From contig JAJYZM010000034.1 in NCBI GenBank assembly GCA_021799935.1, positions 1 to 8,240 of the forward strand: 8,240 bases of DNA. The letters run 5' to 3'. The notes under the pieces are model-generated. The model worked only from the letters and a program-made list of their open reading frames with translations. It was not told the DNA's origin and did no database searches. The position numbers and the translations under genes are program-made. Positions 1 through 7,308 of this stretch are shown here, in pieces. Numbering within the stretch: position 1 is the first letter of the stretch; every line of letters starts with the position of its first letter. The DNA is from a bacterium (GTDB lineage Bacteria; SZUA-79; Acidulodesulfobacterales; Acidulodesulfobacteraceae).

Positions 1-862
1 TCGTAAATTCGTCTTTTAATTTTATAAAACCGAATTCAAAACTGTTCCATATAATAAGTTCTTCGCAAAATCTGGAAAGATGCATAGCTATCATAGAAAG
101 GGAAAAATTAAATTCTATCGCGAAATCTCTGTCGGAAACCCCGTCCATACTGTTTCTGGAAACTTTTCCAAATCCTAAAATTTCTGCTTCGAGAGACCTG
201 TCGATATCAAAATCTACTCCGGCAAGCGCTCCGCTTCCTAAAGTCAAAACATCTGCTGTTTCGTAAGCCGAAGTTAATTTTTTAAAATCTCTCGTAAACA
301 TTTCATAGTAAGCGGACAAATGATGCGCCAGCGATACCGGCTGAGCATGCTGAAAGTGCGTATAGCCTGGGATTACGGTTTCTATGTTTGAATAGGCTGA
401 AGAAACAAGTTCTTCCCTTAAAGCTATCAGCGTCTCCGCAATTCTCTTAATTTCATTTTTTACGTAAAGCCTGAAATCGACCGATACCTGATCGTTTCTT
501 GACCTTCCGGTATGCAGTTTTGGTCCTGAAGAAGGCAGCAGTTCAATAAGCCTCTTTTCGATATTCATATGAATATCTTCATATTTTTTATTTAGTATTA
601 ATTCGCCTGTTTTAATTTCTTTTTTCATTCTTAAAAGAGCCTTTTCTATATCTTTTTTTTCTTTTTCGTTAACTATGCCGGCTTTTTTCAGGGCGCAAAG
701 GTGGGCGATACTGCCGTCTATGTCAAAATCGGCAAGTTTTTTGTCTATATCCAACGATGCCGTAAAATTAGCGGTAATTTCGGATATATCCTCTTTAAAA
801 CGACCCCTGACGAAGTTATTATGCTTAAGAGCGGCATCTTTGTTTTCTGTTTTCTTTTTCAT
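1..862 (-). CDS. argH: Argininosuccinate lyase, 3' end outside window
   Basis: This enzyme cleaves argininosuccinate to arginine and fumarate, the last step of arginine synthesis, as a cytoplasmic homotetramer of the fumarase/aspartase superfamily. The frame is open from the ATG at 862-860 to the window edge, giving 287 residues of a family usually near 460. The family hallmarks are visible in order: HTGRSRNDQV (residues 117-126), GYTHFQHAQP (166-175, with the conserved His169), LGSGALAG (208-215) and NSMDGVSDRDF (237-247, usually NSxDAVSDRDF). The mobile-loop signature GSSxMPxKxNP, which carries the catalytic serine, should begin just past the edge, since the last visible residues (KLKDEFT) are those that normally precede it. 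The usual N-terminal W-GGRF appears here as FVRGRF. The ATG follows the argG TAA after a single base, so translational coupling to argG is likely. Only a weak A-rich ribosome site precedes it. Confidence 0.96.
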   Translation of the reverse strand, partial: MKKKTENKDAALKHNNFVRGRFKEDISEITANFTASLDIDKKLADFDIDGSIAHLCALKKAGIVNEKEKKDIEKALLRMKKEIKTGELILNKKYEDIHMNIEKRLIELLPSSGPKLHTGRSRNDQVSVDFRLYVKNEIKRIAETLIALREELVSSAYSNIETVIPGYTHFQHAQPVSLAHHLSAYYEMFTRDFKKLTSAYETADVLTLGSGALAGVDFDIDRSLEAEILGFGKVSRNSMDGVSDRDFAIEFNFSLSMIAMHLSRFCEELIIWNSFEFGFIKLKDEFT

Positions 863-863
863 T

Positions 864-2099
864 TTATTTTCGTTTTGTAAGTTTGTACCTTAGAGACTTT
901 AAGTGAATAAAACCGGTTGCGTCGTTTTGGGAATAAGAGCCTTTATCGTCCTCGAAAGTAACGATATTTTGGGAATAAAGGCTGTTTTTTGATTTTCTGT
1001 ATAAAACTTTAATGTTTCCCTTATATAGTTCTAAGCCTATTGTTCCGTTAACCGCGGTTTGAGTAGAATCGATAAGCGACTGAATAGCTTTTAATTCCGG
1101 ACTAAACCAGCTTCCTTCGTATATAAGCTTTGAATATTGCGGAATAAGGCTGTTTTTGAGTTCTATTTCCTCGCCGGTCAAAGTTATTGATTCCATTACC
1201 CTGTGCGCAAAACTTAAAACCGTTCCTGCCGGAGTTTCATAAACGCCCCTGGATTTCATTCCCGTAATTCTTGTTTCTACTATATCCGCCCTGCCTATAG
1301 CGTTTCTGCCGGCTATTAAATTGAGCGCATCGACTATGTTTAACGGAGCCATCTTCTTTTTATTTAACGATACAGGATTTCCGTTTTTATATTCAATTTC
1401 TATTTTTTCAGGTTTGTCCGAAGCTTTTTCGGGGGAAGCCGTTATTTCAAACATTGACTCTTCCGGTGCGTTTTCTAAGTCTTCTAAAATTCCGCCTTCA
1501 TAACTTATATGAAATAGATTTTTATCGCTTGAATAGGGTTTCGCCTTGGTTACCGGAACCGGAATACCGTTATCTTTGGCATATTTAATAAGTTCGGCTC
1601 TGGAAACTATATCCCATTCCCTCCATGGCGCTATAACTTTTATTTCGGGATTAACGGCGGCATATGCAAGTTCAAACCTTACCTGATCGTTGCCTTTGCC
1701 TGTAGCGCCGTGAGCAACATACTTTGCGCCTTTTTCGGCAGCGATTTCTATCTGCCTTTTTGCTATTAAAGGTCTTGCGATAGATGTACCGAGTAAATAA
1801 GCGCCTTCGTAGAGTGCGTTTCCCCTGAGTACGGGAAATATATAATTTTCGGCAAATTCTTCTTTCATGTCTTCTACTATAGCTTCCGAAGCTCCGGTTT
1901 TTAAAGCTTTTTCTTTAACCGCCGCAAGGTCTTCTTTTTGTCCTACGTCGCAGCAATAAGCAATAACATCGGCTTTATAAGTGTTTATCAGCCATTTTAA
2001 AATTACGGAAGTATCGAGTCCTCCGGAATAAGCAAGAACTATTTTGTCTTTACCATTGGTTTTGCTCGCACTTTTGCTTTTCTTTTTTAATTGAGCCAT
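864..2099 (-). CDS. argG: Argininosuccinate synthase
   Basis: This enzyme joins citrulline and aspartate using ATP to make argininosuccinate, the seventh step of arginine synthesis, in the cytoplasm. It has 411 residues (family about 400). The N-type ATP-pyrophosphatase loop AYSGGLDTSV is at 23-32. HGATGKGNDQVRFE at 130-143 forms part of the nucleotide and substrate site. PYSSDKNLFHISYEGGILED at 188-207 is the conserved citrulline/aspartate-side region. The first 19 residues are Lys/Ser-rich and precede the point where most family members begin. No ATG, GTG or TTG lies in frame between codon 1 and the P-loop, so this extension is real if the ATG is used. The start is backed by an AGGAGG 13 nt upstream that contains part of the argF stop codon. 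Its stop is one base before argH. Identity is certain; the role of the basic tail is unknown. Confidence 0.98.
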   Translation of the reverse strand: MAQLKKKSKSASKTNGKDKIVLAYSGGLDTSVILKWLINTYKADVIAYCCDVGQKEDLAAVKEKALKTGASEAIVEDMKEEFAENYIFPVLRGNALYEGAYLLGTSIARPLIAKRQIEIAAEKGAKYVAHGATGKGNDQVRFELAYAAVNPEIKVIAPWREWDIVSRAELIKYAKDNGIPVPVTKAKPYSSDKNLFHISYEGGILEDLENAPEESMFEITASPEKASDKPEKIEIEYKNGNPVSLNKKKMAPLNIVDALNLIAGRNAIGRADIVETRITGMKSRGVYETPAGTVLSFAHRVMESITLTGEEIELKNSLIPQYSKLIYEGSWFSPELKAIQSLIDSTQTAVNGTIGLELYKGNIKVLYRKSKNSLYSQNIVTFEDDKGSYSQNDATGFIHLKSLRYKLTKRK

Positions 2100-2112
2100 A
2101 ATAAAATATTAT

Positions 2113-2118
2113 CCTCCT
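2113..2118 (-). promoter_or_regulatory. Shine-Dalgarno of argG, overlapping argF stop
   Basis: The minus strand reads TAGGAGG, where TAG is the argF stop codon and AGGAGG is a strong Shine-Dalgarno sequence. The argG ATG lies 13 nt further on, longer than the usual 5-9 nt. No ATG, GTG or TTG is closer in frame; an ATT directly before the ATG is the only rare alternative. A terminating argF ribosome would sit on this site, which favours coupled argF-argG translation. Confidence 0.8.
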
Positions 2119-3064
2119 AAAAAATTTTTTCCATAATAGCTTTCTGGACATGAAGCCTGTTTTCCGCTTCCTCGAAGACGATAGGCGCAAACCTTTCAAA
2201 TACTTCCTCGGTAACTTCTTCGTTTCTGTGGACGGGAAGGCAGTGAAGAAAAATAACGTCTTTTTTTGTGTTTTTTACTACGTTACCGTCTATTATAAAA
2301 GGCTTTAATTTATCTATTTTTTCTTTTTCTTCGTCCTGCCCCATACTTATAAAAACATCGGTAGTAATAACGTCGGCATTTTTTGCCGCGTATATTTTAT
2401 CGTTTATTACGCTGAATTTGCCGCCTTTTTTTTCGGATTCTTTTTTGACTTCAGGGTTTATTTCAAATCCTTCCGGCATAGCTAAAATGAGTTCAAAACC
2501 AAGCAATGCTTGAAGGCTGATCCATGAATTAGCCATATTGTTCGCATCGCCGAAATAAACTATTTTCAAGTTTTTTATAATACTTTCCGCATCGGATATA
2601 GAACTGCTTTCGATTTTTAAATTTCTTTTCTTTATTTCGTAAACGGTAAATATATCGGTTAATATCTGCGCGGGATGATACAAATCGGTAAGTCCGTTTA
2701 TTACCGGTTTCTCGAAATATTTCGCAAAAGTTTCTATTCTTTCCTGTTCAAAAGTCCTTATAACGACGCCGTCTAAATATCTGCTTAACACTCTTGCGGT
2801 ATCTTTAACAGGCTCTCCCCGTCCCAGCTGAAGATCTCTTGACGACATAAAAATAGGATGCCCGCAAAGCTCGACTATGCCTACTTCAAAAGACACTCTC
2901 GTCCTCGTAGAAGACTTCTCGAATATCATTCCGATTTTTTTGCCTTCAAGGTATGAATTTTTTCTTCCTCTTTCAGCCTTTAAAATATCAGACCTTAAAA
3001 GAACATCGTATATTTCGTCTTTAGAAAAATCATAAACAGATAAGAAATTTTTTGCCGATTTCAT
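2117..3064 (-). CDS. argF: Ornithine carbamoyltransferase
   Basis: This enzyme transfers the carbamoyl group from carbamoyl phosphate to ornithine, giving citrulline; it is normally a cytoplasmic trimer. It has 315 residues, a normal length. The carbamoyl-phosphate motif STRTR is at 52-56, HPAQILTD at 130-137 (usually HPxQxLAD), GDANN at 172-176, SMGQ at 240-243 (ornithine loop) and HCLPVHRNEEVT at 274-285 with the catalytic-site cysteine. The SMGQ and HCLP motifs favour ornithine over aspartate carbamoyltransferase. A Ser-rich stretch at about 147-162 is longer than the usual turn between the two domains. The ATG at 3064 gives an N-terminus (KNFLSVYDFSKDEI) that aligns with the family start. 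The ATG is 39 nt after argD and has no well-placed Shine-Dalgarno. Anabolic use is supported by its argB/argD/argG/argH neighbours and by the absence of arcA or arcC nearby. Confidence 0.97.
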   Translation of the reverse strand: MKSAKNFLSVYDFSKDEIYDVLLRSDILKAERGRKNSYLEGKKIGMIFEKSSTRTRVSFEVGIVELCGHPIFMSSRDLQLGRGEPVKDTARVLSRYLDGVVIRTFEQERIETFAKYFEKPVINGLTDLYHPAQILTDIFTVYEIKKRNLKIESSSISDAESIIKNLKIVYFGDANNMANSWISLQALLGFELILAMPEGFEINPEVKKESEKKGGKFSVINDKIYAAKNADVITTDVFISMGQDEEKEKIDKLKPFIIDGNVVKNTKKDVIFLHCLPVHRNEEVTEEVFERFAPIVFEEAENRLHVQKAIMEKIF

Positions 3065-3103
3065 AATTTTAATTAACCGTCCGCCCTTAAGAGCGCCCTC
3101 ATT

Positions 3104-4306
3104 CTATTTTTTATAATCTTCAAGAATTTTAACTATGGCATCAATTAATAGATCTATGTGGTTTTTTTTGATAATCAACGGCGGCGTCAGCCTTAGCACG
3201 GTATCCTGAACAGTGGTAGTCAAAAAACCTTCATTTATTAATTTCACGGCTATATCTTTAGATTTAATTGAATAAAACTCTATCGCGCTTATTAAACCTA
3301 TAGACCTTACGTCTTTAACCAAACCTGAAAATTTTGATTTTAAACCGTTAAGCACTTCATTAACGTATCTGCCGGTATTTACGACTTCGTCTAAAAACCC
3401 CTCTTTAGTTATTTCGTCGAAAAAAGCATTAGCGGCAGCGGTAACTAACGGCCCGCCGCCGAAAGTAGTAGCATGGTTTCCGGGTTCAAAAGCTTTAGCC
3501 GTCTTTTCGTTTGCAAGCACTGCGCCTATAGGCAGTCCTCCCGCTAAAGGTTTTGCAAGCGTCATTATATCCGGTTCGACGTCGTAATTCATATAAGCAA
3601 AAAGTTTTCCCGTCCTTCCAAGCCCCGCCTGCACTTCGTCGAAAATTAAAGATATATCGTTTTGAGCCGTCAAATTCCTTAATGCTTTCATGTATTCCTT
3701 ATCCGATATATTAACTCCGCCTTCGCCTTGAACAGGTTCCAATATTACGGCGCAATAGTCTTTGCCGTTTTCGGCTTTTATCAGTTTTTCTATAGATTCT
3801 AAATCGTTAAATTTAACGTGCTCAAATCCGTTTAAAAGAGGTTCGAAACCGCTATGATACTTATCTTGTCCGGTAGCCGAAAGCGCGCCGAAAGTTCTGC
3901 CGTGAAAAGAATTTTGCATAGCTATTACTTTATATCCTCTTTTGGAAAATTTACCTGCATAAATTCTTGCTAATTTTATTGCTCCTTCTACGCTTTCAGC
4001 TCCGCTGTTGCAGAAAAAAACCTTATCCGCAAACGAATTAACGCATAATTTTTCCGCAAGCTTAGCCTGAGGTTCGGTATAAAAATAGTTTGACGTGTGT
4101 ATCAGTTTTTTTACCTGGTTTATAACTGCTTCTTCAACCGCTTTATTGCCGTATCCTAAATTATTTACGGCAATTCCCGAAGCAAAATCTAAGTATTGTT
4201 TTCCGTTTTCGTCATATAGGAAGCAGTCTTCTCCTTTGACTAAAGTCAAATCGAATCTGCCGTATGTATTCATTATATATTTTTTCGTCAGTTCTTTCGT
4301 ATCCAT
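3104..4306 (-). CDS. argD: Acetylornithine aminotransferase (class III, PLP)
   Basis: This pyridoxal-phosphate enzyme converts N-acetylglutamate semialdehyde and glutamate to N-acetylornithine and 2-oxoglutarate, step 4 of arginine synthesis. It has 400 residues, the family norm. Landmarks are NSGAESVEGAIKLAR (100-114, phosphate-binding turn), SFHGRTFGALSATGQ (133-147), EPVQGEGG (190-197), IFDEVQAGLGRTGK (221-234, with Asp223 contacting the PLP ring nitrogen), TLAKPLAGGLPIGA (249-262, with Lys252 as the Schiff-base lysine) and TFGGGPLVTAAA (281-292). The ATG has a clear AAGGTG Shine-Dalgarno eight bases upstream (4315-4320). Members of this family in many bacteria also act as succinyldiaminopimelate aminotransferase for lysine, and that cannot be decided from sequence alone. 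The arg gene setting makes argD the preferred name over gabT-like or rocD-like relatives. Confidence 0.96.
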   Translation of the reverse strand: MDTKELTKKYIMNTYGRFDLTLVKGEDCFLYDENGKQYLDFASGIAVNNLGYGNKAVEEAVINQVKKLIHTSNYFYTEPQAKLAEKLCVNSFADKVFFCNSGAESVEGAIKLARIYAGKFSKRGYKVIAMQNSFHGRTFGALSATGQDKYHSGFEPLLNGFEHVKFNDLESIEKLIKAENGKDYCAVILEPVQGEGGVNISDKEYMKALRNLTAQNDISLIFDEVQAGLGRTGKLFAYMNYDVEPDIMTLAKPLAGGLPIGAVLANEKTAKAFEPGNHATTFGGGPLVTAAANAFFDEITKEGFLDEVVNTGRYVNEVLNGLKSKFSGLVKDVRSIGLISAIEFYSIKSKDIAVKLINEGFLTTTVQDTVLRLTPPLIIKKNHIDLLIDAIVKILEDYKK

Positions 4307-4314
4307 TATTTTTT

Positions 4315-4320
4315 CACCTT
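4315..4320 (-). promoter_or_regulatory. Shine-Dalgarno of argD
   Basis: AAGGTG on the minus strand lies 8 nt before the argD ATG. It is one of the best-spaced ribosome sites in the cluster and fixes the argD start. Confidence 0.7.
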
Positions 4321-4357
4321 TTTATACTTTTAATACGTTTAAAAGAAACGCTTTATA

Positions 4358-5206
4358 TTAATTCGATATCTGAGTTCCTATCCCCTTTTTAGTAAATATT
4401 TCCAACAAAATAGCGTGAGGCGTGGAACCGTTTATCATATGTACTTTTTTAACTCCGTGCCTTACGGCGTCGGCGCATGAATTTGCCTTCGGTATCATTC
4501 CTCCGTAAATTACGCCGTCTTTAATCAATTTTTTGATTTCACCCGTCGTAACGGACGAAATCAGTTCTCCGTCAGAATCTAAAAGCCCGTCCTGATCTGA
4601 TAAAAATATCAGTTTTTCTGCTTCAAGTTCGCCGGCGACCGCCGATGCTATAAGGTCGGCGTTAATATTAAGGGTTCTGCCTTCCTTGTCCATGCTTACC
4701 GGAGCTATAACCGGAATAAACGACGGGTCTAAGGTCAATAAAATCTTTTTATCTACTTTTTTAACCTCTCCTACAAAACCCAGATCGACGCTGCCCGAAT
4801 TTATTTTTTCCGCAGTAATAAGATTTCCGTCTTTTCCGGATAAACCGCAGGCGCGTCCGCCGAATTTATTTATTAAAGCAACAAGGTCTTTGTTTATTTT
4901 TCCCGACAATACCATCTCGACTACTTCCATGGTATTTTCGTCCGTAATGCGATAGCCTTCAAAAAAATTTGCCTTTATATCAAGCTTTTTTAAAAGAACG
5001 TCTATTTCTTTTCCTCCCCCGTGAATAATAATAATATTTATTCCGATAAGTTTTAAAAGTATAACGTCCTTAATGAAGCTTTCTTTTAAACCGGTATCTA
5101 CGGCTATCGAGCCTCCGAATTTTATCACGAAAGTTTTGCCGGCAAACTCCTGTATATACGGCAGGGCTTCAAGCAAAACCTTCGCTTTTTTAATATATTC
5201 TTCCAT
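4358..5206 (-). CDS. argB: Acetylglutamate kinase, probably arginine-sensitive
   Basis: This enzyme phosphorylates N-acetylglutamate with ATP, step 2 and usually the controlled step of the acetylated arginine pathway. It has 282 residues and the amino-acid-kinase fold. VIKFGGS at 27-33 carries the ATP-site Lys29. HGGGKEID at 62-69 is the glycine-rich substrate loop. GLSGKDGNLI is at 121-130, NINADLIASAVA at 180-191 has the conserved Asp184, and GGMIPK at 235-240 has the second phosphate lysine, Lys240. An N-terminal helix (about 1-20, ending ALPYIQEF) and a C-terminal FTKKGIGTQI resemble the parts that build the arginine site in hexameric, feedback-inhibited enzymes. The short E. coli type lacks them. 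Feedback inhibition is therefore an inference from family knowledge. The start lies 40 nt after hslU in a very AT-rich spacer with no recognisable Shine-Dalgarno. Confidence 0.96.
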   Translation of the reverse strand: MEEYIKKAKVLLEALPYIQEFAGKTFVIKFGGSIAVDTGLKESFIKDVILLKLIGINIIIIHGGGKEIDVLLKKLDIKANFFEGYRITDENTMEVVEMVLSGKINKDLVALINKFGGRACGLSGKDGNLITAEKINSGSVDLGFVGEVKKVDKKILLTLDPSFIPVIAPVSMDKEGRTLNINADLIASAVAGELEAEKLIFLSDQDGLLDSDGELISSVTTGEIKKLIKDGVIYGGMIPKANSCADAVRHGVKKVHMINGSTPHAILLEIFTKKGIGTQISN

Positions 5207-5246
5207 TTTATTTATATTATATTTTTTATTTTTGCTTAAATTTATT

Positions 5247-6701
5247 TTAAAGAATATATCTTGAAAGATCTTCGTCTTTAATTATTTCTTTCAATCTTTC
5301 GTCTATGTATTCTTTATTTATCAAAACTTTTTTTGTCTTCCCGTACGGAGCTTCAAAAGATACGTCTTCCATAATTTTTTCAAGTATGGTGTGCAGTCTT
5401 CTAGCTCCGATATTTTCCGTTTTAAGATTAACTTCTTCGGCAATTTCGGCAATTCTTTCTATACCGTCTTCTACGAAGTTTAAAACGACGTTTTCGGTTT
5501 TAAGAAGTTCTATGTACTGTTTAATTAAAGCGCCTTTAGGCTCCGTTAATATACGGACAAACTCTTTTTTAGACAAAGAATCCATCTCTACTCTGATAGG
5601 AAATCTGCCTTGAAGTTCAGGAATTAAATCGGAAGGTTTAGAAACGTGAAAAGCGCCTGCGGCTATAAACAAAATATGGTCGGTTTTAACGATGCCGTAT
5701 TTAGTCATTACGTTAGAACCTTCGATAATAGGCAGTAAATCTCTCTGAACGCCTTCTCTCGAGACGTCCGGACCGTATGATTTTTCTCTTGAAGCAATTT
5801 TGTCTATCTCGTCGATAAATATCAAGCCCGAATTTTCAACCCTTTGAATAGCATTCTTTACTACCTTGTCGTTATCGACGAGTCTTTCGCTTTCTTCACG
5901 GACCAATATGTCGAAAGCTTCCGAAACCCTTACTTTTTCTAATTTTTTCTGTTTCGGAAAAATATTAGAAAAAATATCCTTAAAGTCCTGCCCTATATCG
6001 TCCATTCCCGACTGGGAAAATATTTCTATAACCGGAATAGGCGCCTTATTAGAGGACTTAACTTCCATTTCGACGAATCTGTCGTTCAATTTTCCTTCTA
6101 AAAACATTTTTCTGAACTTTTCTCTTGTATTAGTATAGCTGTCTTTATCAGATGCGTCTTTTATGCCGGATTTTGCAGAGCCGTTCTTCTTTGCCGTCTG
6201 CGGAGGACGCGGAATTAAAATATCCAGAAGAAGTTCTTCGGCATTTTGCTTGGCTTTATCGATAACCTGCTCGGTTTCTTTAGCTTTTTCGTTTATAAAA
6301 GCGGTCTCCACAAGATCCCTGACCATAGATTCTACGTCCCTGCCCATATAACCGACTTCAGTAAATTTCGAAGCTTCGACTTTTATAAAAGGGGAATCGG
6401 AAAGTTTGGCTAAGCGCCTTGCTATTTCGGTTTTTCCTACGCCTGTAGGCCCTATAAGCAAAATATTTTTTGGAACTATATCGTCTCTTATTTCATCGGG
6501 AACGTTATTTCTTCTGAAACGCGTCCTTAAGGCTATAGCAACCGATTTTTTTGCTTTATCCTGTCCTATAACGTATTTATCTAGCTCTTTAATTATTTCT
6601 TTAGGCGTAAGAAAATCTATTTTCAATAATGCGTTCGACTCGCCTATATCGTTAATATCCATAATTTTACTGCCTTTGCCTGCCTGTATTTTTTTTGCCA
6701 T
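5247..6701 (-). CDS. hslU: HslU, ATPase subunit of the HslUV protease
   Basis: This AAA+ hexameric unfoldase feeds proteins to HslV. It has 484 residues, longer than the usual 440-460. Seen in order are the HslU N-terminal consensus [20 protein letters not shown] (32-51), Walker A GPTGVGKT (84-91), pore loop GYMG (117-120, usually GYVG), the HslU-specific I domain (about 135-260, containing [13 protein letters not shown]), Walker B LIFIDEID (293-300), GRFPIR (365-370) and sensor-2 GARR (432-435). The C-terminal DLSRYIL tail is the segment that docks into HslV and activates it. About 28 residues precede the usual family start. The ATG at 6701 has GAGGAG 13 nt upstream; ATG codon 14 (6662-6660) is an alternative with a poorer ribosome site. 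It lies seven bases after hslV, and the pair should be co-translated. Confidence 0.97.
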   Translation of the reverse strand: MAKKIQAGKGSKIMDINDIGESNALLKIDFLTPKEIIKELDKYVIGQDKAKKSVAIALRTRFRRNNVPDEIRDDIVPKNILLIGPTGVGKTEIARRLAKLSDSPFIKVEASKFTEVGYMGRDVESMVRDLVETAFINEKAKETEQVIDKAKQNAEELLLDILIPRPPQTAKKNGSAKSGIKDASDKDSYTNTREKFRKMFLEGKLNDRFVEMEVKSSNKAPIPVIEIFSQSGMDDIGQDFKDIFSNIFPKQKKLEKVRVSEAFDILVREESERLVDNDKVVKNAIQRVENSGLIFIDEIDKIASREKSYGPDVSREGVQRDLLPIIEGSNVMTKYGIVKTDHILFIAAGAFHVSKPSDLIPELQGRFPIRVEMDSLSKKEFVRILTEPKGALIKQYIELLKTENVVLNFVEDGIERIAEIAEEVNLKTENIGARRLHTILEKIMEDVSFEAPYGKTKKVLINKEYIDERLKEIIKDEDLSRYIL

Positions 6702-6708
6702 ATCTATG

Positions 6709-7263
6709 CTATAACTCCTCTATTATTATATTTTCGTTTGTGTATATACATATGCGCGCAGCCGTTTTCATAGAAAATTCGGCAATCTCCTTTGCGCTTA
6801 AATCGGTCTTTTCAAGCAAGCCTAAAGCGCAAGCCAGCGCATAAGGCGCGCCCGACCCTATAGAAAGTGCGTCTTCGTCCGGTTCTATAACGTCTCCGGC
6901 TCCGGACAGAACAAATGAATCGGTTTTATCGACGACAATCATCATAGCTTCCAGCCGTCTTAATATTTTGTCGGTTCTCCAGTCTTTAGCAAGTTCTACG
7001 CTGGCTCTTTTTACGCTTCCGTTATATTTGGAAAGCTTTTCTTCCATTTTTTCAAACAGCGTAAACGCATCTGCGGTAGCTCCGGCAAATCCCGCTATTA
7101 CTTTATCGTTATAAAGCCGCCTTACTTTTCTTGCGTTGTGCTTCATAATGGTATTACCAAGAGTGACCTGTCCGTCGCCGGCAACGACGACTTTCCCTTT
7201 GCGTCTTACGCTGATTATAGTAGTTCCGAGAAGTTTTATTCCTTCGTTATTCCCGTTGTCCAT
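6709..7263 (-). CDS. hslV: HslV, threonine peptidase subunit of HslUV
   Basis: This N-terminal-nucleophile (proteasome beta-like) peptidase forms a double hexamer capped by HslU. It has 184 residues. The mature N-terminus should be TTIISVRR, making Thr14 the nucleophile. Supporting residues are Asp30 (AGDGQ), Lys46 (HNARKVRR) and the serine of IGSG (Ser137). [13 protein letters not shown] (59-71), ELAKDWRTD (90-98) and the C-terminal [13 protein letters not shown] are strongly family-typical. Unlike E. coli HslV, where only Met is removed, 13 residues precede the nucleophile, and no in-frame ATG, GTG or TTG lies between the ATG and Thr14. A propeptide must therefore be cleaved, probably by self-processing. 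A GGGAG ribosome site (7274-7278) lies 10 nt before the ATG. The last codons GAG GAG double as the hslU ribosome site. Confidence 0.97.
   Translation of the reverse strand: MDNGNNEGIKLLGTTIISVRRKGKVVVAGDGQVTLGNTIMKHNARKVRRLYNDKVIAGFAGATADAFTLFEKMEEKLSKYNGSVKRASVELAKDWRTDKILRRLEAMMIVVDKTDSFVLSGAGDVIEPDEDALSIGSGAPYALACALGLLEKTDLSAKEIAEFSMKTAARICIYTNENIIIEEL
6715..6720 (-). promoter_or_regulatory. Shine-Dalgarno of hslU inside the hslV C-terminus
   Basis: The hslV gene ends GAG GAG TTA TAG on the minus strand. The GAGGAG encoding its last two glutamates is the only strong Shine-Dalgarno ahead of hslU, 13 nt before the ATG at 6701. It supports this start over codon 14 and suggests coupled translation of the two subunits. 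Confidence 0.7.
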
Positions 7264-7273
7264 AAATTTATAT

Positions 7274-7278
7274 CTCCC
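7274..7278 (-). promoter_or_regulatory. Shine-Dalgarno of hslV
   Basis: GGGAG on the minus strand, 10 nt before the hslV ATG at 7263, lies in the 45-nt gap after xerC. It supports the upstream ATG, and hence the 13-residue propeptide. Confidence 0.65.
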
Positions 7279-7308
7279 GTATTTATTTAATTAATAATCC
7301 GAACCGGT

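Noticed and set aside
653..660. Eight-A runs on the coding strand (here in argH; also at 2426-2433, 3162-3169 and 8100-8107) as frameshift or slippage sites.
   Set aside because: All frames are intact through them, and such runs are expected in an AT-rich genome with many AAA codons. Slippage would need RNA data.
675..893. Short plus-strand open frames opposite argH, argG, argB and hslU.
   Set aside because: They lie antisense to strongly conserved genes, lack ribosome sites or recognisable domains, and look like shadow frames.
4336..4350. Small hairpin CGTTT-AAAAG-AAACG in the argB-argD gap as a terminator.
   Set aside because: It has only five A/T-dominated pairs and no following U-run on the coding strand.
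5249..5261. AAGAATATATCTT near the hslU end as an ArgR (ARG-box) half site controlling argB.
   Set aside because: The symmetry is only four bases per arm, it lies inside the hslU coding end, and it does not fit the paired 18-base ARG-box pattern.
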